From contig JAICEG010000126.1 in assembly GCA_025924295.1 (NCBI GenBank), forward strand, positions 1 to 11,834: DNA of 11,834 bases, given 5' to 3'. This DNA comes from Vicinamibacteria bacterium (GTDB lineage: Bacteria > Acidobacteriota > Vicinamibacteria > Vicinamibacterales > UBA2999). Position 1 is the stretch's first letter, and each line of letters begins with the position of its first letter. Position numbers and translations under genes: made by a program. Positions 1-8,272 of the stretch are shown here, one piece after another. The notes beneath the pieces are model-generated. The model worked only from the letters and a program-made list of their open reading frames with translations, did not search any database and was not told where the DNA came from.

Positions 1-2065
1 CCGTCGCCGCATTGTTCTGCGCGGCCGGGTTCATCAGATCGCAATCCGGAGTGAAATTGCGGTTGCCGTCGGTCCAGCTCCGGTTCGTCGTCTGCTGGTA
101 GGTGACCGCCGGGTTGGCAATTGTGTAGAGACCGCCGTTCTGAGCGGTTTCGAGGTACTTGCTGAAGTTCACCTTCAGTGACGTCTTGCCGTTTCCAAAC
201 ACGTCGTAGGCCGCGCCCATGCGCGGTGTGATGTCGTGGAAGCCGGTAACGCCATCCTGTCGCGGGAACATATAGGCGCTGCCGAACCGGTTGTCGGCGG
301 TGATGCCGTTCTCGCCCTCGGGGAACCAGCTCCACGCGTGCTCGTAACGCAACGCACCCTGCACGGTGAGACGCCGGTGCGTCCACTGATCCTGCACGTA
401 GAACCCGTCGTAGCGCGTGCGGTTGCTCTGGATATGCGGGGCGATGCGCATCGTGAACTGCGTGGGCGTCCCGTTGTTGAACGTGTAGCTCAGTTGATTG
501 TCGGCGTTCTGGTACTGCCGGTACACCTCGTGCGCGGCTTGGTAGCCGACCTTGAAGCTATGAGAACCGGTCACGTACGCAAAGGACGCCCGCCAGATGT
601 TGTGCTGCTGATTGTTCTGCGCAGCCGAGTTCCAGCCGTGATAAATGAAGTTCGGAACAGGAACACCAGCCGCAGTGCTCTGTTCGGTCACCGCGACCAG
701 CCCCGTCTGCGTTCCGGGCGGAGGGTATCCACCCCACTTGCTGCTGAACGACGAGACGCCGGCTTCCATCAGGATCCGGTTCGTCAGCGGCGACGTCCAC
801 GTCGCCTGCGTGATCTTCTCCCGTTCCGGCCACATGTTTGCCGACTCTGGTGACGTCGTCGTGGTGCCGAGGGCGATCCAGTCATCGCCGCGCTCGCGAC
901 ACCCATCGCCCGTGTTGACGAGTGCAGACCCGGTGCAGTTCGCCTGGTAGTCGTAGTAGAAGCCCAGCTTGTTCTTCTGCGTGAGCTGGCCGGTGAGACG
1001 AATCGCTTCGATCTTCTTGGCGCCGGCCGACCGCGCCTGGGTGTTCGTATCCCTTACGTAGTTCCACTTCGAGGCGTCGAGCGCGTTCGCATTGGGAGAG
1101 AGACCTGGAATGGTCTGATGCGTCCCGTAGGTGCGCAGGTTGTTGAAGAACCACAGGCGATCGCGCTTGATCGGCCCGCCGACCGCGAGGTTCGTGTCGT
1201 AGTTCTTGATCAGCCCCGGCGGCTCCGTGATACCGACGCGGCGCAGATCGTCGTCAAGATTGCTGCCCTGCGACCACTCCCCTGCGGTACTGAGGAACGC
1301 GGTCCCATTGAAGTTGTTACCGCCGCTCTTGGGGATGATGTTGAACGCTGGCCCGCCGCGATCGACTTCACCCATGCCGCCCGCAACGGTGACCTGGACT
1401 TCCTGCGCATTGACGAAGTCGTAGGCAAAGCTCGAGACGCCGCCGCCGCCGAACGCCGAGCCGACGTTCATGCCATCCACTTGAACCGTGCCTTCGTTGC
1501 CGCGCCCGCCGCGCGACGTGAAGAAGAAGTTCGTGGCGGTGCCGCCGACCGACTGGGTGGAGTTCACGTCGAGCGTCAACGACTGCACGCCGGGCACCAT
1601 CGCGAGAACACTGCCGTAGGTGCGCGACACCGGGACGGCGGCGAGCACCTCGTCGGCGAGCACGACCTCACGCTTGGTGCTCGTCTGCGTGTCGATGACT
1701 GGCGTCGCACCGGAGACGGTAATCGTCTCCTCCACGGCTCCGACCCGCATGTCGGCGTTGATCGTCGTCACGCCGGCGCCCGAGAGTTGGATGTCCTCGC
1801 GCCTGACGGTTGTGAAACCGGGCAGCGTGAACGTCACGACATAGGTGCCAGGCAGGAGATTGACGAACCGGTATTGGCCACTCCCATCGCTCACGACAGT
1901 GCGTGCCTTCTCGATGAGCGCGGGACTCGCCGCCTCGACGGTCACGCCGGGCAGGATGGCGCCAGAGGTATCCCTGACGACGCCGGCAACGTCCTGAGAA
2001 AAGGCGGGGGTGGAACAGAGAAGCAGTACCGCAACGACAAAGGATCCGGTTGCCAGTGCTCGCAT
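1..2065 (-). CDS. TonB-dependent receptor with N-terminal carboxypeptidase-regulatory-like domain (C-terminus cut by window edge)
   Basis: An outer-membrane TonB-gated receptor, expected to import a large or scarce substrate using energy from ExbBD-TonB. The frame is open from the ATG at 2065 to the left edge, giving 688 visible codons with the 3' end missing. Residues 1-23 form a signal peptide ending AFSQ. Residues ~25-107 form a carboxypeptidase-regulatory-like beta-sandwich (VAGVVRDTSGAILPGVTV at the start, then YRFVNLLPGTY). A plug domain follows at ~110-255, with EETITVSGATPVIDTQ, the VDGMN motif at 196-200 and FNIIPKSGGN at 241-250. The rest is aromatic-rich beta-barrel sequence, for example YDGFYVQDQW and ITPRMGAAYDVFG. 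The start is supported by a GGAGG (complement of 2072-2076) six bases upstream. It diverges from the PQQ dehydrogenase gene, which suggests related substrates. The substrate cannot be read from the sequence. The family call is secure. Confidence 0.95.
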   Translation of the reverse strand, partial: MRALATGSFVVAVLLLCSTPAFSQDVAGVVRDTSGAILPGVTVEAASPALIEKARTVVSDGSGQYRFVNLLPGTYVVTFTLPGFTTVRREDIQLSGAGVTTINADMRVGAVEETITVSGATPVIDTQTSTKREVVLADEVLAAVPVSRTYGSVLAMVPGVQSLTLDVNSTQSVGGTATNFFFTSRGGRGNEGTVQVDGMNVGSAFGGGGVSSFAYDFVNAQEVQVTVAGGMGEVDRGGPAFNIIPKSGGNNFNGTAFLSTAGEWSQGSNLDDDLRRVGITEPPGLIKNYDTNLAVGGPIKRDRLWFFNNLRTYGTHQTIPGLSPNANALDASKWNYVRDTNTQARSAGAKKIEAIRLTGQLTQKNKLGFYYDYQANCTGSALVNTGDGCRERGDDWIALGTTTTSPESANMWPEREKITQATWTSPLTNRILMEAGVSSFSSKWGGYPPPGTQTGLVAVTEQSTAAGVPVPNFIYHGWNSAAQNNQQHNIWRASFAYVTGSHSFKVGYQAAHEVYRQYQNADNQLSYTFNNGTPTQFTMRIAPHIQSNRTRYDGFYVQDQWTHRRLTVQGALRYEHAWSWFPEGENGITADNRFGSAYMFPRQDGVTGFHDITPRMGAAYDVFGNGKTSLKVNFSKYLETAQNGGLYTIANPAVTYQQTTNRSWTDGNRNFTPDCDLMNPAAQNNAAT

Positions 2066-2133
2066 CGACGGCCTCCGATTAGTTAGTCACCCAGGCCCGC
2101 CTCACCCAAAACTCCGGCAAAGCGAGCGCGGGT

Positions 2134-2162
2134 AGCCTACGGCAAGCTGGGGAGGCAATCAA
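2134..2162 (-). promoter_or_regulatory. possible promoter of the TonB-dependent receptor gene
   Basis: On the minus strand a TTGATT (complement of 2157-2162, 4/6 to a -35) and a TAGGCT (complement of 2134-2139, 3/6 to a -10) are separated by exactly 17 bases. They would place the transcript start near 2127, with a leader of about 60 bases that includes the GGAGG ribosome site at 2072-2076. The matches are only moderate, and in a high-G+C genome such pairs occur by chance. Confidence 0.3.
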
Positions 2163-2170
2163 GGACCGGG

Positions 2171-2180
2171 CTGAGATACT
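2171..2180 (+). promoter_or_regulatory. possible extended -10 element of the PQQ dehydrogenase gene
   Basis: TGAGATACT at 2172-2180 fits an extended -10 (TG, one base, then GATACT, 4/6 to TATAAT). No good -35 lies upstream. A start near 2187 would give a leader of about 24 bases carrying the GAGGGA ribosome site at 2201-2206 before the ATG at 2211. Weak evidence, offered as a candidate only. Confidence 0.2.
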
Positions 2181-2210
2181 CTTACGTTTCCTACGCCGGC
2201 GAGGGACTCG

Positions 2211-4349
2211 ATGCACGAAGCCAGACGCTTCACGAGGTTGTTGGCCGCCACTCTTGGTGTGATCGCAAGTGCGGCCGTCGCCGCACAGCAGGCGCCTTCG
2301 TGGACACCAATCACCGAAGAACGCCTGCTCGAGCCGGCGCCGGGAGACTGGATGTCGTACCGGCGGACGTACGACGTGACGGCGTTCAGCCCGCTCCGGC
2401 AGATCAACCGCGGCAACGTCCGTCAGTTGCAGCCGGTCTGGACCTACTCGATGCGCGACAATCGCCGCTGGCTGGCAACACCGATTGTCGCCAACGGCCT
2501 GATGTACGTGCCCGAAGGCAGTGGACGCGTGGTCGCCTTTGATGCGGTGACCGGCGAGGTCGTCTGGGTCCACGAGCGTTCCTTCCCTGATGACGTGGCG
2601 ATCTCGGAAGGCTTCCCGCGTACACGTGGCGTGTCGATCTACGGGGACCTCGTGTACTGGGGCACGCCGGATTCGTACCTGATCGCACTCGACGCGAAGA
2701 CCGGAACTCTGAAATGGGAAGTGAAGACCGGTGACTATCGCATCGGCGCCGGGCACGCACACCCGCCGCTGATTGCCGAAGGCAAGGTATTCCTTGGCCA
2801 CGCTGGTGGTGACAACGGGGCGCCGGGACGCTTTCGCGCGTTCGATGCCGAAACCGGCAAGCTGCTGTGGACGGTGAATACGTCACCCGAGCCAGGCGAT
2901 CCCGGTTACGAGACGTGGACGCGCCGCGATGTGCCACCGCTCGGCGGCGCACCCTGGAACACGGTGAGTTACGATCCCGACCTTCGGCTCGTCTACTTCT
3001 CCACCGGACAGCCGGCGCCGTGGTCGACTGCGGTGCGTGGCCCGGGCGATGCGCTCTATACCAACACGGTGCTCGCGGTCGACGCACAGACCGGCAAGAT
3101 CAAATGGCACTTCCAGCTCAATCCCGCCGACGACTGGGATCGCGCCGGCTACGAGAACATGCTCGTCGATCTTCAGATCGGGGGACGCGCGCGCAAGGCG
3201 CTGATCCAGACCGGTAAGATGGGCTGGGGTGTCGTGCTCGATCGCGAGACCGGCGAGTTCCTGCACTCCTTCAAGACCGCGTACGACAACGTCGTCACGG
3301 GATGGACGCCGCAAGGACGTCCGATCGTCAACCCCGCGTTGATTCCAACCCCCGCCGATGTCGACTCCGGGAAGATCTTCGAGGTGTGTCCACACCTGCA
3401 CGGCGCGAGAAATCTCCAGGCGCCGAGCTACAGCCCGCTCACCCGCTTGTACTACCTGGGTGTGAACAACAGCTGCATGGATGCCAGGGTCGTCTCCGTG
3501 AATTACGTCCCGGGCCGTGCCTACACCGGCGTCACGCTCACGGCAAAGCGAGTCCCCGGCTACGACTACGTCGGCGAATTCGTCGCGTTTGATCCGGTCA
3601 GCGGGAAGCGTGCCTGGACGTACCGCGCACCGGGTGGTGCGGCCATGACGGCGTCGGCGCTCGCAACCGCCGGAGACGTGGTGTTCGGCGGCACGGCCGA
3701 TCGCCAGTTCTTCGCGCTCGACGGCGACAGCGGCAAGCTGCTCTGGCAGACCCGTCTCAACGGCGACGTCTCGGGATCTCCGATCACCTTCACAGTCGGT
3801 GGACGGCAGTTCGTCGCGATCACCGCGGGGGGACGGACGGGACCAACGACATCGTTCGGCCCGCTGACCGGAGTGCATCTGTCCGACGGCACGGGCGTCG
3901 TCTGGGTCTTCGCCCTTCCCACGAGCGCGGAGAGTGAGTCGTCACGCCGCGCTCCATCAACCCCTGTGCTGCGATCGACCTCGGGTGTCGCTCCGCCACC
4001 TCGGCGAACGACTACGACTCCGCCCGCTGCCGCGGCGACGACCGCCGGGATGTTTACGAGCGAACAGGCTGTTCGCGGCGAACAGCGATTCCGGCAGGCA
4101 TGCTCCATGTGTCACTCGATCGAGGAGCAGGCAGGCAGCCTGCGCGCGCGATGGGGCAACGGCACGCTCGCCGATCTGTTCAAGGTGCTGGTGACAACGA
4201 TGCCGCAGAACACTCCTGGTACCCTGTCACCGGACGACTATGCGAGCATCGTCGCCCTGTACCTGCGGCAGAGCGGACACGCTCCCGGTGCGACCGAGTT
4301 GCCATCCGATCCCGCGCGGCTTTCACAGATGCGAATCAGTCCGCAATGA
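2211..4349 (+). CDS. periplasmic PQQ-dependent dehydrogenase fused to C-terminal cytochrome c (quinohemoprotein)
   Basis: A secreted quinohemoprotein expected to oxidise an alcohol or sugar-like substrate in the periplasm and pass electrons through its own heme c to the respiratory chain. It has 712 residues. A signal peptide ends near residue 24 (SAAVA|AQQ). The beta-propeller spans ~40-570 and shows at least six docking motifs of the A-x-D-x-x-T/S-G-K-x-x-W type, for example at 108-119, 158-169, 209-220 and 288-299. A Pro/Thr-rich linker lies at ~571-612. The cytochrome c domain has CSMCH at 631-635 and a candidate axial Met664 (TTMPQNTPG). Aligned by eye to methanol dehydrogenase, catalytic Asp303 corresponds to Asp310 (DDWDRAG), and the Cys386-Cys415 pair to Cys393/Cys422 at the same spacing. 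However, calcium ligands Glu177 and Asn261 become Asp201 and Gln267, and the vicinal Cys pair is absent (ISEGFPRTRG, 131-140). Ala312, two residues after Asp310, argues against the lanthanide type. GAGGGA at 2201-2206 supports the ATG. Substrate unknown. Confidence 0.93.
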   Translation: MHEARRFTRLLAATLGVIASAAVAAQQAPSWTPITEERLLEPAPGDWMSYRRTYDVTAFSPLRQINRGNVRQLQPVWTYSMRDNRRWLATPIVANGLMYVPEGSGRVVAFDAVTGEVVWVHERSFPDDVAISEGFPRTRGVSIYGDLVYWGTPDSYLIALDAKTGTLKWEVKTGDYRIGAGHAHPPLIAEGKVFLGHAGGDNGAPGRFRAFDAETGKLLWTVNTSPEPGDPGYETWTRRDVPPLGGAPWNTVSYDPDLRLVYFSTGQPAPWSTAVRGPGDALYTNTVLAVDAQTGKIKWHFQLNPADDWDRAGYENMLVDLQIGGRARKALIQTGKMGWGVVLDRETGEFLHSFKTAYDNVVTGWTPQGRPIVNPALIPTPADVDSGKIFEVCPHLHGARNLQAPSYSPLTRLYYLGVNNSCMDARVVSVNYVPGRAYTGVTLTAKRVPGYDYVGEFVAFDPVSGKRAWTYRAPGGAAMTASALATAGDVVFGGTADRQFFALDGDSGKLLWQTRLNGDVSGSPITFTVGGRQFVAITAGGRTGPTTSFGPLTGVHLSDGTGVVWVFALPTSAESESSRRAPSTPVLRSTSGVAPPPRRTTTTPPAAAATTAGMFTSEQAVRGEQRFRQACSMCHSIEEQAGSLRARWGNGTLADLFKVLVTTMPQNTPGTLSPDDYASIVALYLRQSGHAPGATELPSDPARLSQMRISPQ

Positions 4350-4362
4350 AAGCACAAAGGAT

Positions 4363-4384
4363 CGCCTCACCGCCTCACCGCCTC
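4363..4384. repeat. short perfect 8-bp tandem repeat (CGCCTCAC x 2.75)
   Basis: CGCCTCAC is repeated at 4363-4370 and 4371-4378, followed by CGCCTC at 4379-4384. It lies just downstream of the PQQ dehydrogenase stop codon. No function is evident. It is a possible slippage site that is short enough to be chance. Confidence 0.6.
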
Positions 4385-4416
4385 TGTGTGTCGTATTCGA
4401 GTGTTGGATTGCTGCG

Positions 4417-4434
4417 GTCCGGCCCAAGCCGGAC
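4417..4434. terminator. GC-rich hairpin between convergent genes, possible bidirectional terminator
   Basis: GTCCGGC (4417-4423), loop CCAA and GCCGGAC (4428-4434) form a perfect 7-bp stem. It sits 68 bases after the plus-strand dehydrogenase stop and 64 bases after the minus-strand SnoaL-like stop, where a shared terminator would be useful. Neither strand has a T-run after the stem, so intrinsic termination is not certain. It could instead be a dispersed palindrome. Apart from the 8-bp tandem repeat, nothing else was seen in the 148-bp gap. Confidence 0.45.
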
Positions 4435-4497
4435 GCCACAAGGCGCTTCACGACGACTTCACGCAACGAGCGCGACGACAACGCACGCCTCATCGCG

Positions 4498-4902
4498 CTA
4501 CTCGCCCCATCCCGGCGGCGGCTCGACGCGTCCCTGCGTGAGGAGCCAGTATTCGCGGAGCTCACGACACTCCCCGCTTTCGGCAAATCGCAGGAAGAAC
4601 TCACCCGCCAGCGTGAGAGGACCGTCGGTGGTCTGGAGGTTCGCCCACCACTCCACTGCCAGGCGCCGACCGTCGACAATCGATCGGCCGTACCGAAGCT
4701 CGACGCTGGTCTGCGACGCGGTGACCCTGGCCCAGTAGTCTCGAATCGCCGCGCGACCGACGAACGGCGCCTGAAACGGCTGCTCGCGATAGGTGGCGTC
4801 TTCCGTGAACAACCGGCTGGCGGCGTCGGCGTCCCGCTCGATCCATGCGCGACGATAGCGGGCCAGCCAATCGACGTATTCGTGCTCGACAGCATCAGCC
4901 AT
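4498..4902 (-). CDS. NTF2-like / SnoaL-like domain protein
   Basis: A 134-residue cytoplasmic protein of the NTF2/SnoaL-like cone-fold superfamily, which includes small isomerases, polyketide cyclases and many binding proteins. The visible pattern is an N-terminal helix YVDWLARYRRAWIERDADAA (9-28), the strand/turn LFTEDATYREQPF (31-43), then FVGRAAIRDYWARV (47-60). Alternating strands follow: RLAVEWWANLQ (80-90), TLAGEFFLRFAE (97-108) and CRELREYWLLTQG (112-124). The length fits a single domain, with no signal peptide. The frame is open well upstream of the chosen start, but the ATG at 4902 has an AGGGGAG seven bases upstream, begins where homology is expected to begin, and avoids overlap with the neighbouring gene. 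It lies 26 bases after the TerB-like gene and is probably co-transcribed with it. The members of this superfamily are too diverse to assign a reaction. Confidence 0.88.
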   Translation of the reverse strand: MADAVEHEYVDWLARYRRAWIERDADAASRLFTEDATYREQPFQAPFVGRAAIRDYWARVTASQTSVELRYGRSIVDGRRLAVEWWANLQTTDGPLTLAGEFFLRFAESGECRELREYWLLTQGRVEPPPGWGE

Positions 4903-4928
4903 GGTGCGACTCCCCTGCTGTTCAGCGG

Positions 4929-5498
4929 TCAGTCCGCGAGCGCGCGCGCCAGGTCGTCCAGGACCGCCTGCTCCTCGGGCGAAATCTTCGAGGTCAGGCC
5001 GAGGAAACCGCCCGCCGCTTCCGCAACGCTGCGCGCACGGTCGATCGCCGACGCACGGATCTCGTCCCGTTCCTTCTGCGAGAGCGACGGCCAGATCGCC
5101 CGCATCTGTCGCTTCCACGCGTCCACCAGCTCGGCACCAGGCCGCTGCATCAGCCAACGGTCGAGCAAATGACCGGCGACGCTGTCCGGCGCGATGCCCG
5201 TAGCGGCGGAAGCCTTCAGCACCGCGTCGCGCTCGCGCGTTTCGATCTTGCCATCAGCCCAGGCAACGGCCGCCAGCGGCACGAGCTGCAGCGCCAGCAC
5301 CGTCTGCGGTTCGAGCCCGAGCTCGATGAGGTGGTCGATCAGCGCGTCGTCGTCGACGCGCACGACCTCGCGCATCGCTGCCCGTTGCTCCTGCTGCCGG
5401 GCCCGATCGCGCATCTGTTGCAGGAGCCGCGCATTCTCCTTGGCGAAAAATGCATCCTCGAGCGTTTTCGCGGCGTTGTTGAAGTCGTCACGTTCCAC
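4929..5498 (-). CDS. TerB-like (tellurite-resistance/DjlA-type helical) domain protein, GTG start
   Basis: A 189-residue helical protein with a TerB-like core. The diagnostic stretch is LVPLAAVAWADGKIETRERDA (72-92), an acidic D-G-K-I-E-x-x-E motif like the one repeated in TerB and related to DjlA, where it is thought to bind metal. Residues 9-45 are charged and helical (NNAAKTLEDAFFAKENA onward), and a second helical half runs 101-189. There is no ATG near the N-terminus. The start is taken as the GTG at 5498 because GAGGAG (complement of 5506-5511) lies exactly seven bases upstream and the preceding in-frame sequence looks non-coding. It is the first gene of a likely two-gene unit with the SnoaL-like gene 26 bases downstream. 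No other ter gene is nearby, so tellurite resistance should not be inferred. Function unknown. Confidence 0.85.
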   Translation of the reverse strand: MERDDFNNAAKTLEDAFFAKENARLLQQMRDRARQQEQRAAMREVVRVDDDALIDHLIELGLEPQTVLALQLVPLAAVAWADGKIETRERDAVLKASAATGIAPDSVAGHLLDRWLMQRPGAELVDAWKRQMRAIWPSLSQKERDEIRASAIDRARSVAEAAGGFLGLTSKISPEEQAVLDDLARALAD

Positions 5499-5535
5499 GG
5501 CTGTTCTCCTCGGGACTGTGGTGCTACCAGACACG

Positions 5536-5544
5536 AGTCTATCA
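5536..5544 (-). promoter_or_regulatory. possible extended -10 promoter of the TerB-like/SnoaL-like operon
   Basis: The minus strand reads TGATAGACT (complement of 5536-5544): an extended -10 TG, one base, then TAGACT (4/6 to TATAAT). It lies in the 88-bp gap behind the ADOP permease stop. The transcript would begin near 5529, with a leader of about 30 bases carrying the GAGGAG site. No clear -35 was seen at the right distance. Confidence 0.25.
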
Positions 5545-5586
5545 GCAGCTGTTCCCACAAGTGGCCGAGGATGATCGAACGATGGG

Positions 5587-8271
5587 CTACTCGCTCCGCA
5601 GCGCGACGACGGCATCGATTCGTGTCGCGCGAAACAGCGGGACGAGCAACGCAGCGGCGGCGCACGTCATGAGGATGGCAACCGCTGTTCCGATCGTGAG
5701 CGGATCGAACGCCGACACACCGTAAACCAGTTCACGTACCAGGCGCGCAACGACGATGATGCCGACCGCGCCGAGGAGCAGGCCGGCCGCCATCCAGCCC
5801 GCTCCTTGTCGCAACACCAGCCCGGCGATGGCCCGCGGTCGTGATCCGAGCGCCATCCGCACGCCGAATTCGCGCTCGCGCGCGGCGGTCATGCTGGCGA
5901 AGAGCGAGTAGACACCCATGGACGACAGCAGCAGCGCCAGCCCTCCAAACGCCGTCATCAGCACGACGGGCAGCCTGCGGTCGGCGAGCCCGTCATCGAG
6001 TACTCCCTGCAGCGACGCCACCTGCTGCAATGGCAGGCCGCGATCGATGGCTGCCAGCTCACGCTCGACGGATCTCGTCAGGGCGAGCGGATCACTCTGG
6101 GTGCGCATCAAGAGCGTCACGATCGGCGCGGGAATCTGCCGCGTCGATCGATACGCCATCGGCTCGGCATCCTGTCTCGCGCGATCGTTGCGGACATCGC
6201 CGACCACACCGACCACTTCGATCAGTGGCGAATTCGTGTCGGGGCCGAGCCGAAGACGGGAGCCAACCGCGTCGCCGCCTGGCCAGAAGCGTCGCGCCAT
6301 CGCCTCACTGACGACCAATGTCGGCGGCGCGTCCACGCGATCGCGCGCATCGAAGGTCCGTCCCTCGCGCAGTGGTATTCGAAGCGTCCGGAAGTAGTCG
6401 TCCGACACGGCAGTCGAGATCACGAACGGCTGCGCCTCGCTTGCCGGCGTACCCTCGAGTGTGACCCCCGAGCGCTGCCGAACCATTGTCGGCACCGAGG
6501 TGGCGGTCGCTACCGATTGCACGCCGGGGAGGGCGCGCAGTCGTTGCTCGAACTGATCGCGAAACTGGAAGCGTGATTCAGGGTCGCTATAGTCGCGCGC
6601 CGGCAGCTGAATCGCGCCGGTCAGGACGGAGTCGGGCTCGAACCCGATCGACGCACCTGCCATGGCCCACAGGCTCCGAGTCAGCAGGCCCGCACCGACG
6701 AGCAGGCTGACACACAGCGCCATCTGCCCGGCGACAAGCATCCCACGCGTGCGTCGAGACTGTAGACCCTCCGTCGATCCGCGTGACTCGTCGCGAAGCG
6801 TGCGCTGCGCGTCGCCTCGAGCCACAACCACACCCGGTGCAACACCAAACAGCAGTCCGGTGCCGAGCGCGATCACGGCGCTCGCGAGCAGCGCTCCCGA
6901 GTCGAGCGACAAGTCGGCGTGAACGGGCAGTGCGCGTGCGGCCAGATCCCGTAGCACGTCGAGCACGATGATCGCCGTGAGTACACCGGCGACGCCGCCG
7001 GCGCAGGCGAGCACCACGCTCTCAGTCAGCAGCTGCCGCACGACGCGCGCACGCCCCGCGCCCAATGCCGCACGCAGCGCAAACTCCTTCCGCCGCGAGA
7101 GCGCACGCGAAAGGATGGTCGCGGCAAGGTTGGCACAGGTGATGATGAGGACCAGCACGGCGCTCGCCATCAGCACAAGGAGTGGGCGACGGGTGTCGCC
7201 AACCATCGCGTCGCGCAGGGGAATCGCGCTTGCCCGCAGCGTTCCGTTATCAGCCGGATACTCGCGCACCAGGTCGGCCCAGATCCGTTCCACCTCTCGC
7301 CTGGCCGTATCCTGCGTCACGCCCGGCTCGAGCCGACCCACAAGGCCCAGCCACTGTGATCGACGCACGGCAACCGGGTTGGCCACGACGGGCCCGCGAT
7401 CGAAGGCGAGATAGAAATCGACATCGCCCATCGGGGCGATGAAGGTTGGCGGGAGGATACCGATGACCGTACGCGGGATGCCGTTGATGCGCACCTCACG
7501 CCCGATCACGGCGGCGTCGGTCCCGAAGAGACGCGCCCATGCGCCGTGCGACAGCATCACGGGCGATCCCGTGTCGGCGCCGACTGCCCCGCCACTGAGC
7601 GCCACCATTGCGTTGACCGCGTCCTCGCTGCGGAACGCTCGCCCCAGCAGGGGCGCCACGCCGAGCGTGTCGAAGAAGCCCGGCTCGACCCAGGCGCTTG
7701 TGATGATCTGCGGACCATCCTCACGGCCGTAGACAGCCTCGATCGAGACGTCCACGAATGCGGCAAGCGACGAGAACGACTGCTGCCGCGCGGCAATCTC
7801 CTCGACCGTGCCGGCGCTCAGCGGCCCCCGGCCCTGCGTGGAGGCCGCAGCGCCGCCGTGGATGCGGACGAGCCGATCGGCGTCGGCGTATGGCAGTGCG
7901 TCGAGCAGCACGGACTTCACGACCGTGAAGACCCCGGTGTTGACACCAATGCCCAGTGCCAACGTGACGATCGCGACGAACGCAAATGTACGGGCATTGG
8001 CGAGCTGACGGAGCCCGGATCGCACATCGCTGGCGAATTGATCGAGATACGCCGTGCGGACATCGTGGCCGGCCTCTTTGTGGCGTACGACATTGCCGAA
8101 ACGCTTGCGCGCCGCGATGGCGGCGTCAGCCTCGCTCATGCCGCCACGGACGTACTCGCGCGTGATCGCGTCGAGATGGAACGCCATCTCCTGGTCCATC
8201 TCCTCGTCTTGCGCGCGCCACTTCACGATCGACAGCAGCCGACGGATGAGTGCCGGTGGACGCAGCTTCAT
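5587..8271 (-). CDS. ADOP-type orphan ABC permease (duplicated FtsX/MacB-like)
   Basis: An inner-membrane protein of 894 residues in the FtsX/MacB permease superfamily, matching the ADOP family (acidobacterial duplicated orphan permease, TIGR03434). Residues ~8-75 form the cytoplasmic permease-prefix domain (DEEMDQEMAFHLDAITREYV, then AARKRFGN). TM1 is at ~96-118, followed by a MacB-type periplasmic domain at ~120-360. The first FtsX core lies at ~364-483, with the cytosolic motif RRKEFALRAALGAGR (393-407). TM5 is at ~508-532, a second periplasmic domain at ~540-765, and the second FtsX core at ~768-882 with EREFGVRMALGSRP (799-812). The ATG at 8271 follows the PadR stop by one base (TGAGATG) and has GGGAG upstream, so translation is probably coupled. 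No ATP-binding subunit is encoded in this window, as is typical of ADOPs. Export of a lipophilic substrate or a mechanotransmission role are both only inferences. Confidence 0.95.
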   Translation of the reverse strand: MKLRPPALIRRLLSIVKWRAQDEEMDQEMAFHLDAITREYVRGGMSEADAAIAARKRFGNVVRHKEAGHDVRTAYLDQFASDVRSGLRQLANARTFAFVAIVTLALGIGVNTGVFTVVKSVLLDALPYADADRLVRIHGGAAASTQGRGPLSAGTVEEIAARQQSFSSLAAFVDVSIEAVYGREDGPQIITSAWVEPGFFDTLGVAPLLGRAFRSEDAVNAMVALSGGAVGADTGSPVMLSHGAWARLFGTDAAVIGREVRINGIPRTVIGILPPTFIAPMGDVDFYLAFDRGPVVANPVAVRRSQWLGLVGRLEPGVTQDTARREVERIWADLVREYPADNGTLRASAIPLRDAMVGDTRRPLLVLMASAVLVLIITCANLAATILSRALSRRKEFALRAALGAGRARVVRQLLTESVVLACAGGVAGVLTAIIVLDVLRDLAARALPVHADLSLDSGALLASAVIALGTGLLFGVAPGVVVARGDAQRTLRDESRGSTEGLQSRRTRGMLVAGQMALCVSLLVGAGLLTRSLWAMAGASIGFEPDSVLTGAIQLPARDYSDPESRFQFRDQFEQRLRALPGVQSVATATSVPTMVRQRSGVTLEGTPASEAQPFVISTAVSDDYFRTLRIPLREGRTFDARDRVDAPPTLVVSEAMARRFWPGGDAVGSRLRLGPDTNSPLIEVVGVVGDVRNDRARQDAEPMAYRSTRQIPAPIVTLLMRTQSDPLALTRSVERELAAIDRGLPLQQVASLQGVLDDGLADRRLPVVLMTAFGGLALLLSSMGVYSLFASMTAAREREFGVRMALGSRPRAIAGLVLRQGAGWMAAGLLLGAVGIIVVARLVRELVYGVSAFDPLTIGTAVAILMTCAAAALLVPLFRATRIDAVVALRSE

Positions 8272-8272
8272 C

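Noticed and set aside
1118..2086. Plus-strand open frame of 322 codons opposite the TonB receptor
   Set aside because: It is a shadow of the receptor frame, which has a signal peptide, plug and ribosome site. The antisense product has no domain.
2883..3878. Minus-strand open frame of 331 codons inside the PQQ dehydrogenase
   Set aside because: Antisense shadow of propeller repeats; no ribosome site or known motif.
4903..5157. Upstream extension of the SnoaL-like frame by 85 codons
   Set aside because: It would overlap the TerB-like gene and adds sequence without domain features. The ATG at 4902 has a strong ribosome site.
4929..5498. Tellurite-resistance determinant
   Set aside because: Only a TerB-like domain is present, with no terA, terC, terD or terZ nearby.
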